Assembly: GCA_015501055.1 (NCBI GenBank)
Contig: JADNYV010000226.1
Span: 1 to 57,716 of the forward strand
Source of the DNA: Mucidula mucida
Lineage: Eukaryota > Basidiomycota > Agaricomycetes > Agaricales > Physalacriaceae
Reading direction: 5' to 3'
DNA length: 57,716 nt
Shown here: positions 41,182-53,175 of the stretch, one piece after another
Layout of the letters: each line of letters opens with the position of its first letter
How positions within the stretch are numbered: position 1 is the stretch's first letter
Made by a program: the position numbers and the translations under genes
The notes under the pieces: generated by a model
The model's database searches: none
Told to the model about the DNA's origin: nothing
What the model saw: only the letters and a program-made list of their open reading frames with translations

Positions 41182-42980
41182 ATATGTATCGCGGAGCGCG
41201 AGAGAATCAGAGGCGTACAAAAACACTCTGTCAATAATTCATAGACATCTGTTGAGTTTTGTAGACTCAATTTGTGTAAATGTGATAGCCCAATGTACTA
41301 GTATTTCAGTGGTTTGTTCACTATCTTCCAGCTGTAGCACGTTCTGGCTCTCCGGTCAACAGCTTGTACAACGGCGCGCAGGTTTAGGTTACTACGGAGT
41401 GACCTACCTACCATTTCGTAGGCCCTGGTAAGCTCCCCTATGACTCCAGCGGATCAAAGGTCTCAAATGGGCCTAAGATCCCCAATATTTTGGAGGGTTT
41501 AAGCCTCAAATCCGCTAAAAATCGCGGAGGATGTCACGGCACGTGTCTACTTGTCACGCCTCGAGATCGCGTTCCTTGCTTCCTTTTCGTCCCCCACTTT
41601 GCCAAAGCTTAATCACGTCTGTGATCCTCCAAAGAACCACCACAACAATCATTTCCGCACTTTCTGAGCAGTAAGCGGATTCGGTCCAAATTTTTCACCC
41701 CGGTGCATGGCAGGTCAAACGTGTTCGTCAAAGCCGCTAGTACAAATCTCTACGTCAATCCTCCTTCCAGGCAGACACACTGCTGCTATGATTCTGAAGA
41801 TAGAATAGTATGTAAGAAGTAGGTCGGTAGTCCATCCGACGAAAGCTACGCTAGAAACAGGTCAACTTGAACTGTATACCATCTTTAAAGTAGAAGAGAT
41901 GCGCTTCATGTAGGTCAAACAACAATCGTGCATTAATTCAAATGCGAGTAAATCGCTGAGAATGCTTTCAGGACAGCGCGGGAGGCATACATATAGAAGA
42001 CAGATGCAACATATGAGAGAACGGTGGTAACGAGCACGTCGCATTAGCCCTCATGGAGGTTTTGGAGAATACCTATAGACCGCTAAGTTATTAACGAGTT
42101 CAAAAGATACACTCTCCATACATGCCTAGTGTTGGCAAGTGATTGATAAGCTCAATGGGTATCTTGAAGCGTAGAGGAGCAGGCGTGGGGGGCGACACAG
42201 AAGGGCTCGGGAGCAATGGCGTATAATGGTAGATCCGAAGGCCTCGAATGCCCCATGGCAAGCTAAGCGCGGGGAAAACAAAATTTGGCCTAGTCCGCTC
42301 TGAGCGCAATGAGGTGCGCGTACCGTCAATTTTGAGTGTAGATAGCCGCTTGAAGGTCATCATGATGCCCCCAACGACAGATTTTGAATGGCCTTCTGGG
42401 TAGAACCAACATATTAAGGTAGTCTCGTTGAAATTAAGCCGAATACATACCTGGCGCATAATTCCTGGGCGGGTTATGGCGCGAGCTGCAGTGCGCCGCC
42501 GTCACCGTCATCGGTAGGGTGAGCGACGCTGGATAATCCCTGATCTTCGCAAGGAAAGGGAATTTTCTTCGTCTGAGCAGCACATGGTCTCGCGAGGGGA
42601 TAAGATATCATTAACGCACTGACCCGAGCCCAAAAAAGTAGGGTACTACGCAGTTGTCAGCTAAGAGACGCCTCTGTCTGCCTCATCGTTGAAAATGTTT
42701 GTGTGTAGACCGCCCATCTTAACTCGCAGTGAAGTTTCCACAATCAAATTTGTGGGATGCAAAATTCGTTGGCGGCTCCGCATACAGAGACGCACGACGA
42801 TGAGCAATCATTGTGTGTTGCGTTGTGATTATCTTCCTCTTTCCTATAAGGCAATGAGAAGATGAGCATAAGGAATACGAGTAACGAAAGTAATTCAACT
42901 CACCCATGCTGTGCTGACCCAAACCCAGCGCCACACCGCTAGGGTTAGGTTTTGCTCCCGTAAATCTTCAAAACCCAGCA
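41182..42980. other. Intergenic, no supported gene
   Basis: A 119-codon minus ORF (42100-42459) and shorter ones lack domains or convincing splice partners. No repeats or LTRs noticed. Confidence 0.35.
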
Positions 42981-43952
42981 GTGCCAAACCAGTTGCCATC
43001 ATCACACCACCACCCTCCCCGCTTATCTTCCCTCCCCTTTGTCCCAGATCACTTCCACAAGCAAACAAACATTGCTGAATCGAGTCGTGTGGCTTCTGAA
43101 CATCCTTGCGCAGAACATACTGAGAGCGGGCAAACAACAGCAATTAGGCGTGATACAATGCGCATCCGCGAGTACTCTGTGAAACGCATGACAGAAACCA
43201 TCCATGCTGAAAGTCGAAGCGCGCTCTTCGACGCCCCGTCGTCGCGAACATCGTATCCATTAGCATGCGGTATGCTGGGCGCAGTAGCGCAGGGAGACGC
43301 GACGTTACCATACACAGACAATATCACACCATCACATGACGGAGTGCAGCTGCACTTCGCGACAGATATTTTCGTGCCAGGCGTCCAGGTACCATCTCCT
43401 CATCCAACACCGGAGGCGGTGACACCAAACGTGCCAAATGCTCGAGCGCTTCGAGTGAACCGTGACCTTCCTTCGCAAATAGAAGGCGGAGAGAAGGCAG
43501 TCATGCACCCACTGCTTGAGTGCGTTCCCGACGTTAACTCGGTAGACTTCTCCCAGACGTGGGAAATAGTCAAAGCAGCTTGGCCGCCGTCATCGCTCTG
43601 CGAACTCGCTACAGGCCCGTGCCTGCCATCGATGGTAGTAGTCATACATCTACTTCCGTGGCCAATAGTAATCCAGCCTGACGCAAACCGATACTACGTG
43701 ACAGTGGGGGATGTCGTATTCCGGATTTGGGAATGCCTGCATGTTCCGTTGGATGGAAGCATAACGCTAAGCCAGTCGAGGCAAGCTGTGGAGAGGGAAG
43801 ACGTCTTTGAGATGAGGAGCACCTGGAGAGCAAGAACTGACAAAGAGCCAAGGCATACTAAACACCTTGTATATCTCCGCGGAAGGACCAGGTTCATGGG
43901 CCTGAACAAGAAAGCGCACAATGGCGACACATGGGCGACAATTATGGAATAG
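42981..43952 (+). CDS. DUF6699 domain protein
   Basis: A 323-codon single ORF. Residues from about 170 match the basidiomycete DUF6699 pattern: HPLLECVPDVNSVDFSQTWE at the start, PCLPSMVVVIHLLPWPIVIQ, YYVTVGDVVFRIWECLHVPL, and the closing LRGRTRFMGLNKKAHNGDTW. The first 170 residues are Pro/Ser-rich and disordered. The start is uncertain: ATG 42981 gives the longest product, while ATG 43158 (MRIREYSVKRM) would fit as well. Function of the domain is unknown. Stop TAG at 43950. Confidence 0.72.
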   Translation: MPNQLPSSHHHPPRLSSLPFVPDHFHKQTNIAESSRVASEHPCAEHTESGQTTAIRRDTMRIREYSVKRMTETIHAESRSALFDAPSSRTSYPLACGMLGAVAQGDATLPYTDNITPSHDGVQLHFATDIFVPGVQVPSPHPTPEAVTPNVPNARALRVNRDLPSQIEGGEKAVMHPLLECVPDVNSVDFSQTWEIVKAAWPPSSLCELATGPCLPSMVVVIHLLPWPIVIQPDANRYYVTVGDVVFRIWECLHVPLDGSITLSQSRQAVEREDVFEMRSTWRARTDKEPRHTKHLVYLRGRTRFMGLNKKAHNGDTWATIME

Positions 43953-45176
43953 TGGTAGTGCATAGAAACTGGCGCGCTCAAAGCCCCAGGACAGAAGGAC
44001 AGGGGGAGGAAGCCTGACTGATTTGGTCAATTGGATGAATATGTATTATAACATGTACGAACCTGACTACAGCTTGAGGACGTCAAGATACCCAGAAACC
44101 AGGCCATGGGCGAAGTCAGCTCTCAAAAGTAGATAACACGTTTCGGCCAATGAAGTTGGCCAGGTCTAAATAACAGCGTCAGCGACGACAAAACCTAGCA
44201 AGGACGAGATCAATACAAACCCCGAACACTAACAGCCTCTTCTAAACGCGCGACCGTATAAACTCCACAAAGGATATGGAAGAAGTTTCAAACGAGGTAG
44301 AGAGAAAAGCAATACTATAGTTCGTAGCGAGGAAAGTCATGGAATGCAGCATTGAAAGCGTGATAACTGAAAGAGGTGGGTACACCGTATCAAACGCAAG
44401 AGAGCCCCATAATCATAACAAAACGAAAATGTATCGTAGTAAGTGCCCTCACGGCGCGCATAACAATCCACTGGTCAATAACAATGACCGCGGACCGCAA
44501 GCCCAATAAGGTATCAATTTCCGTCGTGTCCAACGCAAAGAATCTCGAAGTGCGCGGTGTACGCTGCATATTGCCAGAGCGCCATTCCTGGAGATGGCGA
44601 TGGAGAGTTTAGGGAAACTCGAGGTGCTTGTCGCCCAAATCACCCAAGAGTATAAGCTGGAAGGCGAGACACAAGGAGCAGGGATACGTCAGCACTGTCA
44701 TACAGTAGGGCATGACCAGCCGAACATGTAGAATATCTCCTATGGCGCAGCTGGCAGTCGTGTTTTCTAATCGACTATAAAACGCACAAGTCTGGGCGCA
44801 CCGTTCATCCCAAAGAGAAATCCCATGGATCACTCGTTGCCATATATATGCCGAAATAGTTGAGGTCTATACCATCAGAAATAGTGCAGAAGACGCACCA
44901 GATGGATACGGTAGACTAATCTTCCGATATCTACAGGTCGCCCTTTAGGGACATGCGGCGCCAGGAAGGTGACATCGTTGTCAGTGGGCCTTCAAAGGGG
45001 CATTAGCATTGGGCCTTCGAGTGCAAAGATTGTTGGCGATGGTAGGAGGCAAAGTAGTCAAGGCGTCCCTGCCGCCCGTAAAGGAAGCCCTTTCTCACGC
45101 GAGGCAAAGAGAAAGCTGTTCATAGTTTGCTGTTGATTGCTCTATTGAAGTTATACATACACACAGAGCATATATA
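43953..45176. other. Intergenic, weak minus-strand ORFs
   Basis: Minus ORFs at 44609-44833 and 44449-44643 contain hydrophobic stretches and could be exons of a small membrane protein. I see no family signature or clean splice pair. Confidence 0.3.
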
Positions 45177-45485
45177 TCATTCACAGTCCTCTTTAACTGG
45201 ACGCTCCACCAATATAACCTTGCACAAACTATAACAATTGGGCTCCCAAATCTTGATCTCTCCCGCAACGACATCCTGATTTTCCTCGCGAGCAAGATTC
45301 AACTGCAGTGTCTTTTTTGCCATATCCAGGACTTCATCGCCTTTCCATTGTCCAAAAAATCTGGACATATCCGAGCGGTCCTCAATCTGGATCGTATGCA
45401 CCCGTGTCCACCCCTCCTCCACACTACAAAATGCCTTCTGCGCCAGGCGTGCATAAGCTTCGTTTGTCATTCTGTCGCTACCGGG
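45177..45485 (-). pseudogene. F-box gene, 3' part, split off by gypsy insertion
   Basis: The minus ORF includes MTNEAYARLAQKAFCSVEEG, IEDRSDMSRFFGQWKGDEV and LVERPVKEDCE, stop at 45177. Its last bases before the LTR (CCGGG, 45481-45485) match the CCGGG at 53176-53180 beyond the retroelement complex, placing this piece directly downstream of the F-box gene half at 53181-54000. The final 109 bp (45377-45485) recur at 52538-52646. Confidence 0.7.
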
Positions 45486-46014
45486 TGTTAGCGACTGACT
45501 AAGCCATGAGACTCAACCAGGTACCACAGTAAGAACTAAGGAAGAAAGTGTTCGCGTTCGTAAGACTAGGCTAGGCCAGGTGTATAAACGAGATCGGAAC
45601 TAAAGTACAATGATACTACACTACTGCTTATATACTAGTAAGTCTGTGTTTGAGACTCCTTGTCCATACGTGTTTCCACTAGGGATGCTCCACGCCCTTG
45701 ACCCAGTGTTGTATGCTACTAGTCCGTGAAACCATTAAATACGAGTGGTGACTGCATGTAAGTAATAATACTGAAACGACCATGTGTACTACGAGTGTCG
45801 GCGGTGTGTATACAATAGGGAGTCCATGAGGTATCGGCATGTATGATGTCATCCATGTGTTGGGTGTGTGTCCGACATGAGTACGGCTTTGGTAATGAAA
45901 AGGGGTATGATCAGTGACGAAACAGATGATGAAACGGTCCGTTGGTTGATAAGACAAGGCCCCCGATAAGATATGATAAGATGTGAAAGTGTGAAAATAT
46001 GGCGATTCATAACA
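45486..46014 (-). repeat. Family A 3' LTR of copy 3, 529 bp
   Basis: Starts TGTTATGAATCGCC on the minus strand right after the polypurine tract and ends CTAACA against CCGGG (45481-45485). Confidence 0.93.
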
Positions 46015-46028
46015 TCACCCCCTCCTTA
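46015..46028 (-). promoter_or_regulatory. Polypurine tract of family A
   Basis: Minus strand TTAAGGAGGGGGTGA lies directly before the 3' LTR; the pol stop TAA (46026-46028) is its first codon. Confidence 0.8.
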
Positions 46029-49000
46029 AGGTGTAAGTTCCATTCTGCACCAAAGTCGCTCCATGAGGGCTGCAGATGGTAGCGTGATGTCGAGGGGTTC
46101 TGTGTCGGGCGGTGGCATGGGTCGGAATAGATGGGATGGAAACTGCGACATGGGAACTTCAATACGAGCAAGCATGGGTGGCTTTGGCTTTTTCGGATAT
46201 TGTCGGTGAAAATCGCGGATAGCTTCGTCGGCATTCTTGAGATTGCATGCTGGTTCCCATGTCTGCTCGTGCGTGCCATAACCCTTCCAGTGAACCTTGT
46301 ATTGAAAACCCCCGCGGTACTTCCGGGAATTAACCACTTTCTCAACCTCCCATTCCGGTTCGGCTCCTTCCAGCACGGGTGGTGGACGCGTGTCTCGGGG
46401 TTGCGTCGGAAATTGCGGCTCGTGGTAAGGCGTCCACAGGGCCTCATTGAACACGGGATGAATGCTTTTCCACGTGTGAGGAATCTGGAGCTTGTAAGAG
46501 CTCGTCCCAACTTTCTTGATCACTTTGAACGGCCCGAAGCGTTTGTCATCGAGCTTCTTCATTGGTCGGTCCGTGCTGAGATTCGTCCCTTCCAGCCATA
46601 CTTTGTCGCCTTCCTTGTACTCTACTGCCTCTGTTTGCTTCCTGTCATAAAACCGTTTCATGTCTTCTTTTGCCATTTTCAATGCCGACCCCACTTTGTC
46701 CCATGTTTTCCTCATGCCGTCGGCAAACTCCTGCGCAGTCTCATTTCTTGATGCCGTTTTGGAGCGGTGCCTTTGTAGGGGTGTCTGCCCATGTCTGCGA
46801 AGAACAGAGTGACTTTGGTCGCCAAGTGAACTCGATCGTTGTAAACAAATTCACCAGAGGGTAGCCATTTGTGCTAGTCGTTCTGATGGTAGTTAACAAA
46901 TAACCGTAAGAAATGTTCTATCTCTTGGTTCAGCCGTTCTGTCTGCCCATTTGCCTGTGGATGATACGCCGTTGTAAAGTTTCCTTGTATGCCCAACAAC
47001 CGGTACAACTCCTTCATGAAACGCGAGTGGTATTGTGAACCGCAATCATGTATCATCTGTTGTGGCATCCCATGTATGGGGAAAATGCAATCACGGTAAA
47101 TGCGGGCCATGCCTTCTGACGTCAGAGTGGTGTGTGTCGGTATGATGCGTAATTGCTTTGTGAAATGGTCCACAAATGTGCTGATTGCGTTGTATCCTCC
47201 CGATTCCGGCAGCTCTCTAATCATGTCCGTCCCTACTATCTCCCATGGCTCGCTTGGCACATCAATAGGATGAAGAGGTGCAGCCGGCTTCGTGCGATGT
47301 GACTTTGTGACCTGGCATTTTTGACACCCTTCCACGTATTCCCGGACGTCTCGGCTGATTCCTGGCCACCAATAGGTGCGTGTAATCAACTCGAGAGTCT
47401 TGTATCGTTCCGGATGCCCTGCAAGCTGTGCGTCATGGTGCATTCCAATAACTCTTCCCCGCAATTCCTTGTCCTTCGGTATGTAAATACAGTCTTTCCA
47501 CATAATAAGTCCATTTTCCTTCTCTTCCCATCCTTTTTCTTTGTTTTCTAATGCTTTTTGTACGTATCTGTCCTTGTTTCCTTTTCTTTGTTTGATTTTG
47601 TTAAGTAATTCGTCCTCTGGTGTATCTACTGTATGTAAAGAGAATTGAATTTGTGAAATAAAAAACTCTGGCTTGAGTAAAACAACGTTTTCGTTATCTT
47701 TTTCCCCCTTCTCAAGGCCTGTCATCCTTGACAAGGCATCAGCTTTCCCCATCGTCTTGCCCGGCTTGTGAATCATCTGTATGTCATACTCCGCCAACTC
47801 CGTAACCCATCTCGCCTGCCTCTGATTCAACTTCTGTGGCTTCCGGAAGTACTGGAGGTTTTGATGATCGGTAAACACCTCCACCGTTTCCTTTGCTCCA
47901 AGGAGATATTGTCTCCAGTCGTCAATTGAGTCCATAATAGCCATCATCTCTTTGTCATAGATCTCATAATTGCGCTCTACTTCGTTCAGCGCGCGAGACC
48001 AAAAGGCTACTGGTCTCCATTTTCCGTCAACCAACTGGGAAAGAACCGCCCCGTTCGCATAGTTCAAGGAGTCTGCCTCGACTCGAAACTTGCCGTCGTC
48101 GCGTGGTACGATCAGAACGGGTTCTTCCGTCATCCTCCGTTTCAACTCCTCAAACGCCTCGTGCTGCTCCATGCCCCAAACCCACTCGCCCTTCCCGGTT
48201 AGCGCTGTCAATGGCTTCGCTACTCCCGCAAATCCCCGGATGAAACGTTGGTAGAAGTTGCAGAACCCAGGAATGACTGTACTTCCTTCTTCTTCGTCGG
48301 CTCCTTCCATTCCTTCACTACGGCCACTTTTGCCGGATCCATCTTCACTTCTCCTCCTCCAACAATAACTCCTAAGTAGTCTACAGTATGTGCCTCGAAA
48401 CTACATTTCTCGGGTTTTAAATACAACTTATTTACTCGTAATATTTCTAATACCCTTCGTACAATCTGTCTATGCTCCTCGAGAGTGTTTGTAAAGATAA
48501 GTATATCGTCCAAGTAAACGATAACATGTCCGTCGTCAATCAATTCCTTCAGAATGTGATTCATGAACAATTGGAACGTTGCCGGCGAGTTTGTAAGTCC
48601 GAAGAACATGACTGAGGGCTTGAACAGGCCTCGGTTTGTTCTAAACGCCGCTTTCCCTCATCACCTTCTTTGATCCGGATGTTATTGTAACCCCATCGGA
48701 CATCCATCTTCGTGAAAACCTTTGCTCCCTTCAACTTGTCGATAAGCTCCTAAATCAACGGCAAGGGGTATCGGTTCTTGATTGTCATGTCGTTCAACTT
48801 CCGATAATCCTGCACTGGCCGAAGGCTTCCATCCTTCTTCTTGACAAAGAAGAATGGTGACGCCATGGGTGAGATTGATGGCCGTATGCGTCCCGTGCTA
48901 TGTTTTCCTCCAAGAACTCGTCTAACGCCTTCTGCTTGGATGGGCTAAGGGGATAAACCTTACAGTCAACCGGTTTGAACCAGGCGTAAGTTCTATCGCG

Positions 49001-49967
49001 TGATCCCAGGGTCTTCGCTCCGGTAACTTGTCAAAGTCCGCCTTGCTAAATACATCGGAGAATTCCTCAATGTAAGGTGCAGCAGCGGATGAAGGCTGTT
49101 GTGATCTCAGCTTTTCACCGCTTTTGCGATAGTTGTCCCAGTCCATCCAGAACAAACGCTCTCCCTCTTCCAACTTCTCTTCTACGTCTTCTCCTTCATC
49201 TTCCGGCAAGTTATACTCGGGTAGGTAGCCGCAACGGTCTGGGCATCGATCAAAAGTCAACGTGGATTCCGTCCAGTTGATCGTGGGGTTGTGATATCGT
49301 AACCAATCTAGCCCCAAAAAGATGCTTGTTTTGCCAAGATTGGTGACGGCCAACTCGATCTTTTCGGCGTGTCACCGATCTTCATTCGTACCTCCACAAA
49401 ACCTTTGATTGCTCCTCCCTCGTTTAGGGTTCCATCCGCATTGTAGACAGGGAGCTTGACCGGTAACTCCTTGATTGGGAGTCCGTTCTTCTCGACGAAT
49501 TCTTTATTGACACAAGAACCCGTTGCTCCACTGTCAAGAAGGGCACTCGTTTCCCATTCAGAGCCTGTGTGTACGCTCTCTATGGTTACTCGGAGTTTCA
49601 TGTCCTGCCCCTTTGTTCCCCGGATGTACTTCCTCGACTTTTTCAACTCCTGTCACAACTTCCACCGCAGCTTCCTTTGTCAACGCTCTGATCGCCATCA
49701 CCTTCTCCTCCGTCGCTTCTCTCTCTCTCCGCTCCGGCATCCATGCTCTCAAAATTCCCACTGCTCTCGGCACATCATCCTCTCTTAGCCGTTGTGCGAT
49801 CCACTCGGGCATATTTGGCTCAAATCTTTCTTTCGCAGGTTTTGGTGGTAAAGTCGTCAATGATATTTTAGATGTTTCAGTACCCGTACTGTAAATAGAT
49901 TCTGCATCTGACGACCCTTTCCTTAATGACTGCTCCGGCAGGACTGCGTCTACTGCGGGAGCTTCGC
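46026..49967 (-). pseudogene. pol: Family A pol (protease-RT-RNase H-integrase-chromodomain), broken
   Basis: Domain order on the minus strand: protease with LLDSGATG (near 49535), RT with YLDDILIF (near 48515), RNase H with DKEMMAIMDSIDDWRQ, integrase finger (H...HPERYKTLELI...CQKC) and DDE core (VGTDMIRELP, HDCGSQ, AYHPQANGQTE), GPF module (RFGPFKVIKKVG) and a good chromodomain near the C-terminus (EVEKVVNSRKYRG, YKVHWKGY, TWEPACNL). A chromodomain implies targeting to modified chromatin. By comparison with copy 2 there are frameshifts near 46766, 48275, 48655, 48898, 48978, 49371 and 49650, and stops at 46874 and 48750. Not functional. Confidence 0.92.
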
Positions 49968-50863
49968 AAAACCCAGCTCTTCGGCCAACTTCTTCTTCTC
50001 CTCGTCGTTCATTTCGGTCCATAAACCCCGAATCGTCTGGGGTCGACCCTTCTTCGGACAGAACCTGCTAACATGGCCATGTTCGCCACAGCTGAAGCAG
50101 AGCCCCTTTGACGTGCATTGTCAATGTCCATCGGCCTGCCGGCTCCTCTATAGGTAACGCCGGTGGCATCTCGTCGTGTGATCGGCGTCGGGGGTGGGTT
50201 CGTAGGATTGGCTCTTGATGTAGCCACCTGCGGAGCTTGAGGCCGGGACTGCATTCCGGACCTCTTGCTCGCCGCCCGCCTTCTCCACAGCTGATCGATC
50301 TGAAGGATCTGTGCCTTCCAATCCTTGTACTTCTCTGGCAACCCGTCTCGGCTGCCATAGATTTGGTCGATGATCTTCTCGTTGACATTGGTCTTGAGAA
50401 GTTGCACGACGAATGCGTCATCCTTCGAGTATCCTGCCTGAGTGAGCAGAACCTCGAACTTCTGGAAGAAGTCTTGAGCGGTGTCTTGCCCCTGGCGCAA
50501 CCGCTCGATCTGGTCTTGCGCGTCTCGCGCGAGGTTGGAATCCACAAATCGCTCCTTCAAGTCTTCCTTGAACTCTGTCCAAGAGACTGTCCATTCCTCT
50601 TCTTCCTCATCGAAGTTCTGGTCCGAGTAGTTCTGGACCCATGCATCTACGTGATCTCCTCGGATATAGGAAAGAACAACATCAATCCTTTCGGAGTCAG
50701 ATGTGAGGTTGTTCTTCTTGTCACGGATATATGTGAACATCGATCGCCACCAGCTCTTGTACTTGGACTTGTCCCCGTCATAGTCGTAAGGCTTGTTGAC
50801 AAGGGATCGGCCTTTGGTTTTGACATCGGCGTGATGAGCGGTTTCGGGTGCTTCGTTGGACAT
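49950..50863 (-). pseudogene. gag: Gag of family A copy 3, frameshifted before the zinc knuckle
   Basis: Capsid part intact from ATG 50863 (MSNEAPETAHHADVK), shorter at the N-terminus than copy 1 by about 8 residues. A one-base deletion near 50106 throws the CCHC knuckle out of frame, and the ORF ends in a shadow frame at 50009. The slippery heptamer remains at 49968-49974. Confidence 0.88.
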
Positions 50864-51100
50864 GATGAATCGGGGTGATAGGATCGGAGAGTGAAAGGGT
50901 GAAAGTGGGGATATGGGTGATGCGGATTTGGATGAAACGGGTGAGGGAATAGAGGTTTGGATGAATAAGGAGGAATCGCCTAGATCTGAGATAGAATCCA
51001 GGACTTGGTAGGTTGGGGAATGATGGTGTGTATCGTAATGTAAGTAAAGTAGGTAGGTATCGTAACTGTCTACACTATTTTACCGACTACTGACTATGTA

Positions 51101-51344
51101 CTGTAGCGTTTCAACCATAACTTCACAGCCTGTGACCCATTATGGTCTGAAGTTACAGCGAACAGCTTCACAGACCCTTAAATTGCCTTTTTTGGACAGT
51201 TCCGCTTATAGCGGGACCTGAAATTTCCTTATTTGGAGGCTCGTGCCTGACCAAAGTGGTCCGTGACCCGTTATGATGTATATATAGCTTCACTTCAAAG
51301 ACCCCCGTGACCCGTTATGTGAATTTGCGGTCGAAACACTACAG
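51101..51344 (+). mobile_element. MITE with TA target duplication (copy 2)
   Basis: A 244-bp element in the leader of gypsy copy 3, flanked by TA at 51099-51100 and 51345-51346. The empty site is seen in copies 1 and 2 (GACTACGTATCTACGG). TIRs begin CTGTAGCGTTTCAACC and CTGTAGTGTTTCGACC. It contains three copies of GTGACCC(A/G)TTATG. Inverted relative to the copy at 13143-13385, with only scattered differences. Confidence 0.9.
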
Positions 51345-51707
51345 TATCTACGGAGCCCAAGAGCTCGTCACAAGTTCGCAATTGCCCAGCCGACGTCCCT
51401 CTGGTGTGAGGTAAGCCAAAGTTTTCCTGGGAATGGGGGTTGACCCGTAAACAGCGCCCACTGAAGTGCAACTGCCAAAAGTTTGTTCTCGTGAGAGCGG
51501 CTACTTCCAGCACCCGAGGCAGTTATCTCTAACTGTTAGCCGGCGCTACTGGGACCAATACACATGTATGCAGATGTGCGCTGGAATTAGGAATCCGTCG
51601 ATCTGTAAACAGGAAAGGGGATGGGGAAATGTGTGATGATCAAACAGCGAAGTGCTGATCGACAATCAGGGATGTGTGGTAGGTGGTAGAAAGTAGTTCT
51701 GATCTTC

Positions 51708-52238
51708 TGTTAGCGACTGACTATAGCCACATGACTAAACCAGGTACCACAGCAAGAACTGAAAGAGAAAGTGTTCGTGTTCGTAAGACTAGGCTAGGCC
51801 AGGTGTATAAACGAGATCGGAACTAAAGTACAATGATACTACACTACTGCTTATATACTAGTAAGCCTGTGTTTGGGACTCCTTGTCCATACGTGTTTCC
51901 GCTAGGGATAACTCCACGCTCTTGACCCAGTGTTGTATGCTACTAGTCCGTGAAACCATTAAATACGAGTGGTAACTGCATGTAAGTAATAATACTGAAA
52001 CGACCATGTGTGCTACGAGTGTCGGTGGTGTGTATACAATGGGGAATCCATGAGGTATCGGCATGTATGATGTCATCCATGTGTTAGGCGTGTGTCCGAC
52101 ATGAGTACGGCTTCGGTAATGAACAGGAGTATGATTGGTGACGAAACAGATGATGAAACAGTCCGTTGGTTGATAAGACAAGGCCCCCAATAAGATATGA
52201 TAAGATGTGAAAGTGTGAAAATATGGCAATTCATAACA
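51708..52238 (-). repeat. Family A 5' LTR of copy 3, 531 bp
   Basis: Follows the family pattern; the primer-binding site next to it pairs 11 of 12 with the predicted RNA 5' end. Its outer neighbour is not CCGGG but a fragment of the kinase-like gene. Confidence 0.92.
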
Positions 52239-52646
52239 GGTGGATGGGTTGATGATATGTTCCTCTATGTCGGAAGGAACATCCTGAGAGCCGATAACAG
52301 CATCGTCATTGACAAATTTGCCATCCAGGAAACGCGTCAAGCGAGCTGATTCTTTAGAGAAATCTTCCTTCGAAGCTTTGAGACTGGCACGATCAAAATT
52401 GATGATAGACACCTCGCCGTGTTGGTTGCACATCATATTCCATGAGCGTAGATCACGATGCAGGACGCCCTTGGAATAAATAGCCTTGAGGATTCGGTTC
52501 AGAGATGAACTGGGCTTGGATTGAACAAGTTTCAGACGGTCCTCAATCTGGATCGTATGCACCCGTGTCCACCCCTCCTCCACACTACAAAATGCCTTCT
52601 GCGCCAGGCGTGCATAAGCTTCGTTTGTCATTCTGTCGCTACCGGG
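52239..52646 (-). pseudogene. Chimeric host fragment trapped between two LTRs
   Basis: 52239-52537 is a 299-bp copy of 4836-5134 (C-terminal part of the kinase-like gene, with HRDLRSWNMM). It includes intron bases, so the source was DNA or unspliced RNA. 52538-52646 is a copy of 45377-45485 (F-box gene 3' part), including its CCGGG. The junction shares a single C. By chance or selection the two join in frame (IQIEDRLKLVQSKPSSSL), giving an ORF from MTNEAYARLAQ at 52632 that runs on through the LTR to 51858. LTRs bound both sides. Confidence 0.85.
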
Positions 52647-53175
52647 TGTTAGCGACTGACTAAGCCACGAGACTCAACCAGGTACCACAGCAAGAACTGA
52701 AAGAGAAAACGTTCGCGTTCGTAAGACTAGGCTAGGCCAGGTATATAAACGAGATCGGAACTAAAGTACAATGATACTACACTACTGCTTATATACTATT
52801 AAGTCTGTGTTTGAAGCTCCTTGTCCATACGCGTTTCCACTAGGGATGCTCCATGCCCTTGACCCAGTGTTGTATGCTACTAGTCCATGAAACTATTAAA
52901 TACGAGTGGTAACTGCATGTAAGTAATAATACTGAAACGACCATGTGTGCTACGAGTGTCGGTGGTGTGTATACAATAGGGAGTCCATGAGGTATCGGCA
53001 TGTATGATGTCATCCATGTGTTGGACGTGTGTCCAACATGAGTACGGCTTCGGTAATGAACAGGGGTATGATCGGTGATGAAACAGATGATGAAACGGTC
53101 CGTTGGTTGATAAGACAAGGCCCCCGATAAGATATGATAAGATGTGAAAGTGTGAAAATATGGCAATTCATAACA
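52647..53175 (-). repeat. Family A LTR (third in the complex), 529 bp
   Basis: Same orientation as copy 3. Flanked by CCGGG on both sides (52642-52646 and 53176-53180), so it also looks like a solo LTR. The right flank resumes the F-box gene. Confidence 0.92.

Larger units (their letters stand above)
45486..52238 (-). mobile_element. Family A gypsy chromovirus, copy 3, full length
   Basis: Minus-strand element with both LTRs (45486-46014 and 51708-52238), polypurine tract, gag and full pol including integrase and chromodomain. It is heavily damaged and carries a MITE in its leader (51101-51344). This is the only copy in the window that shows the whole gene order gag, protease, RT, RNase H, integrase, chromodomain. 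Confidence 0.93.
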
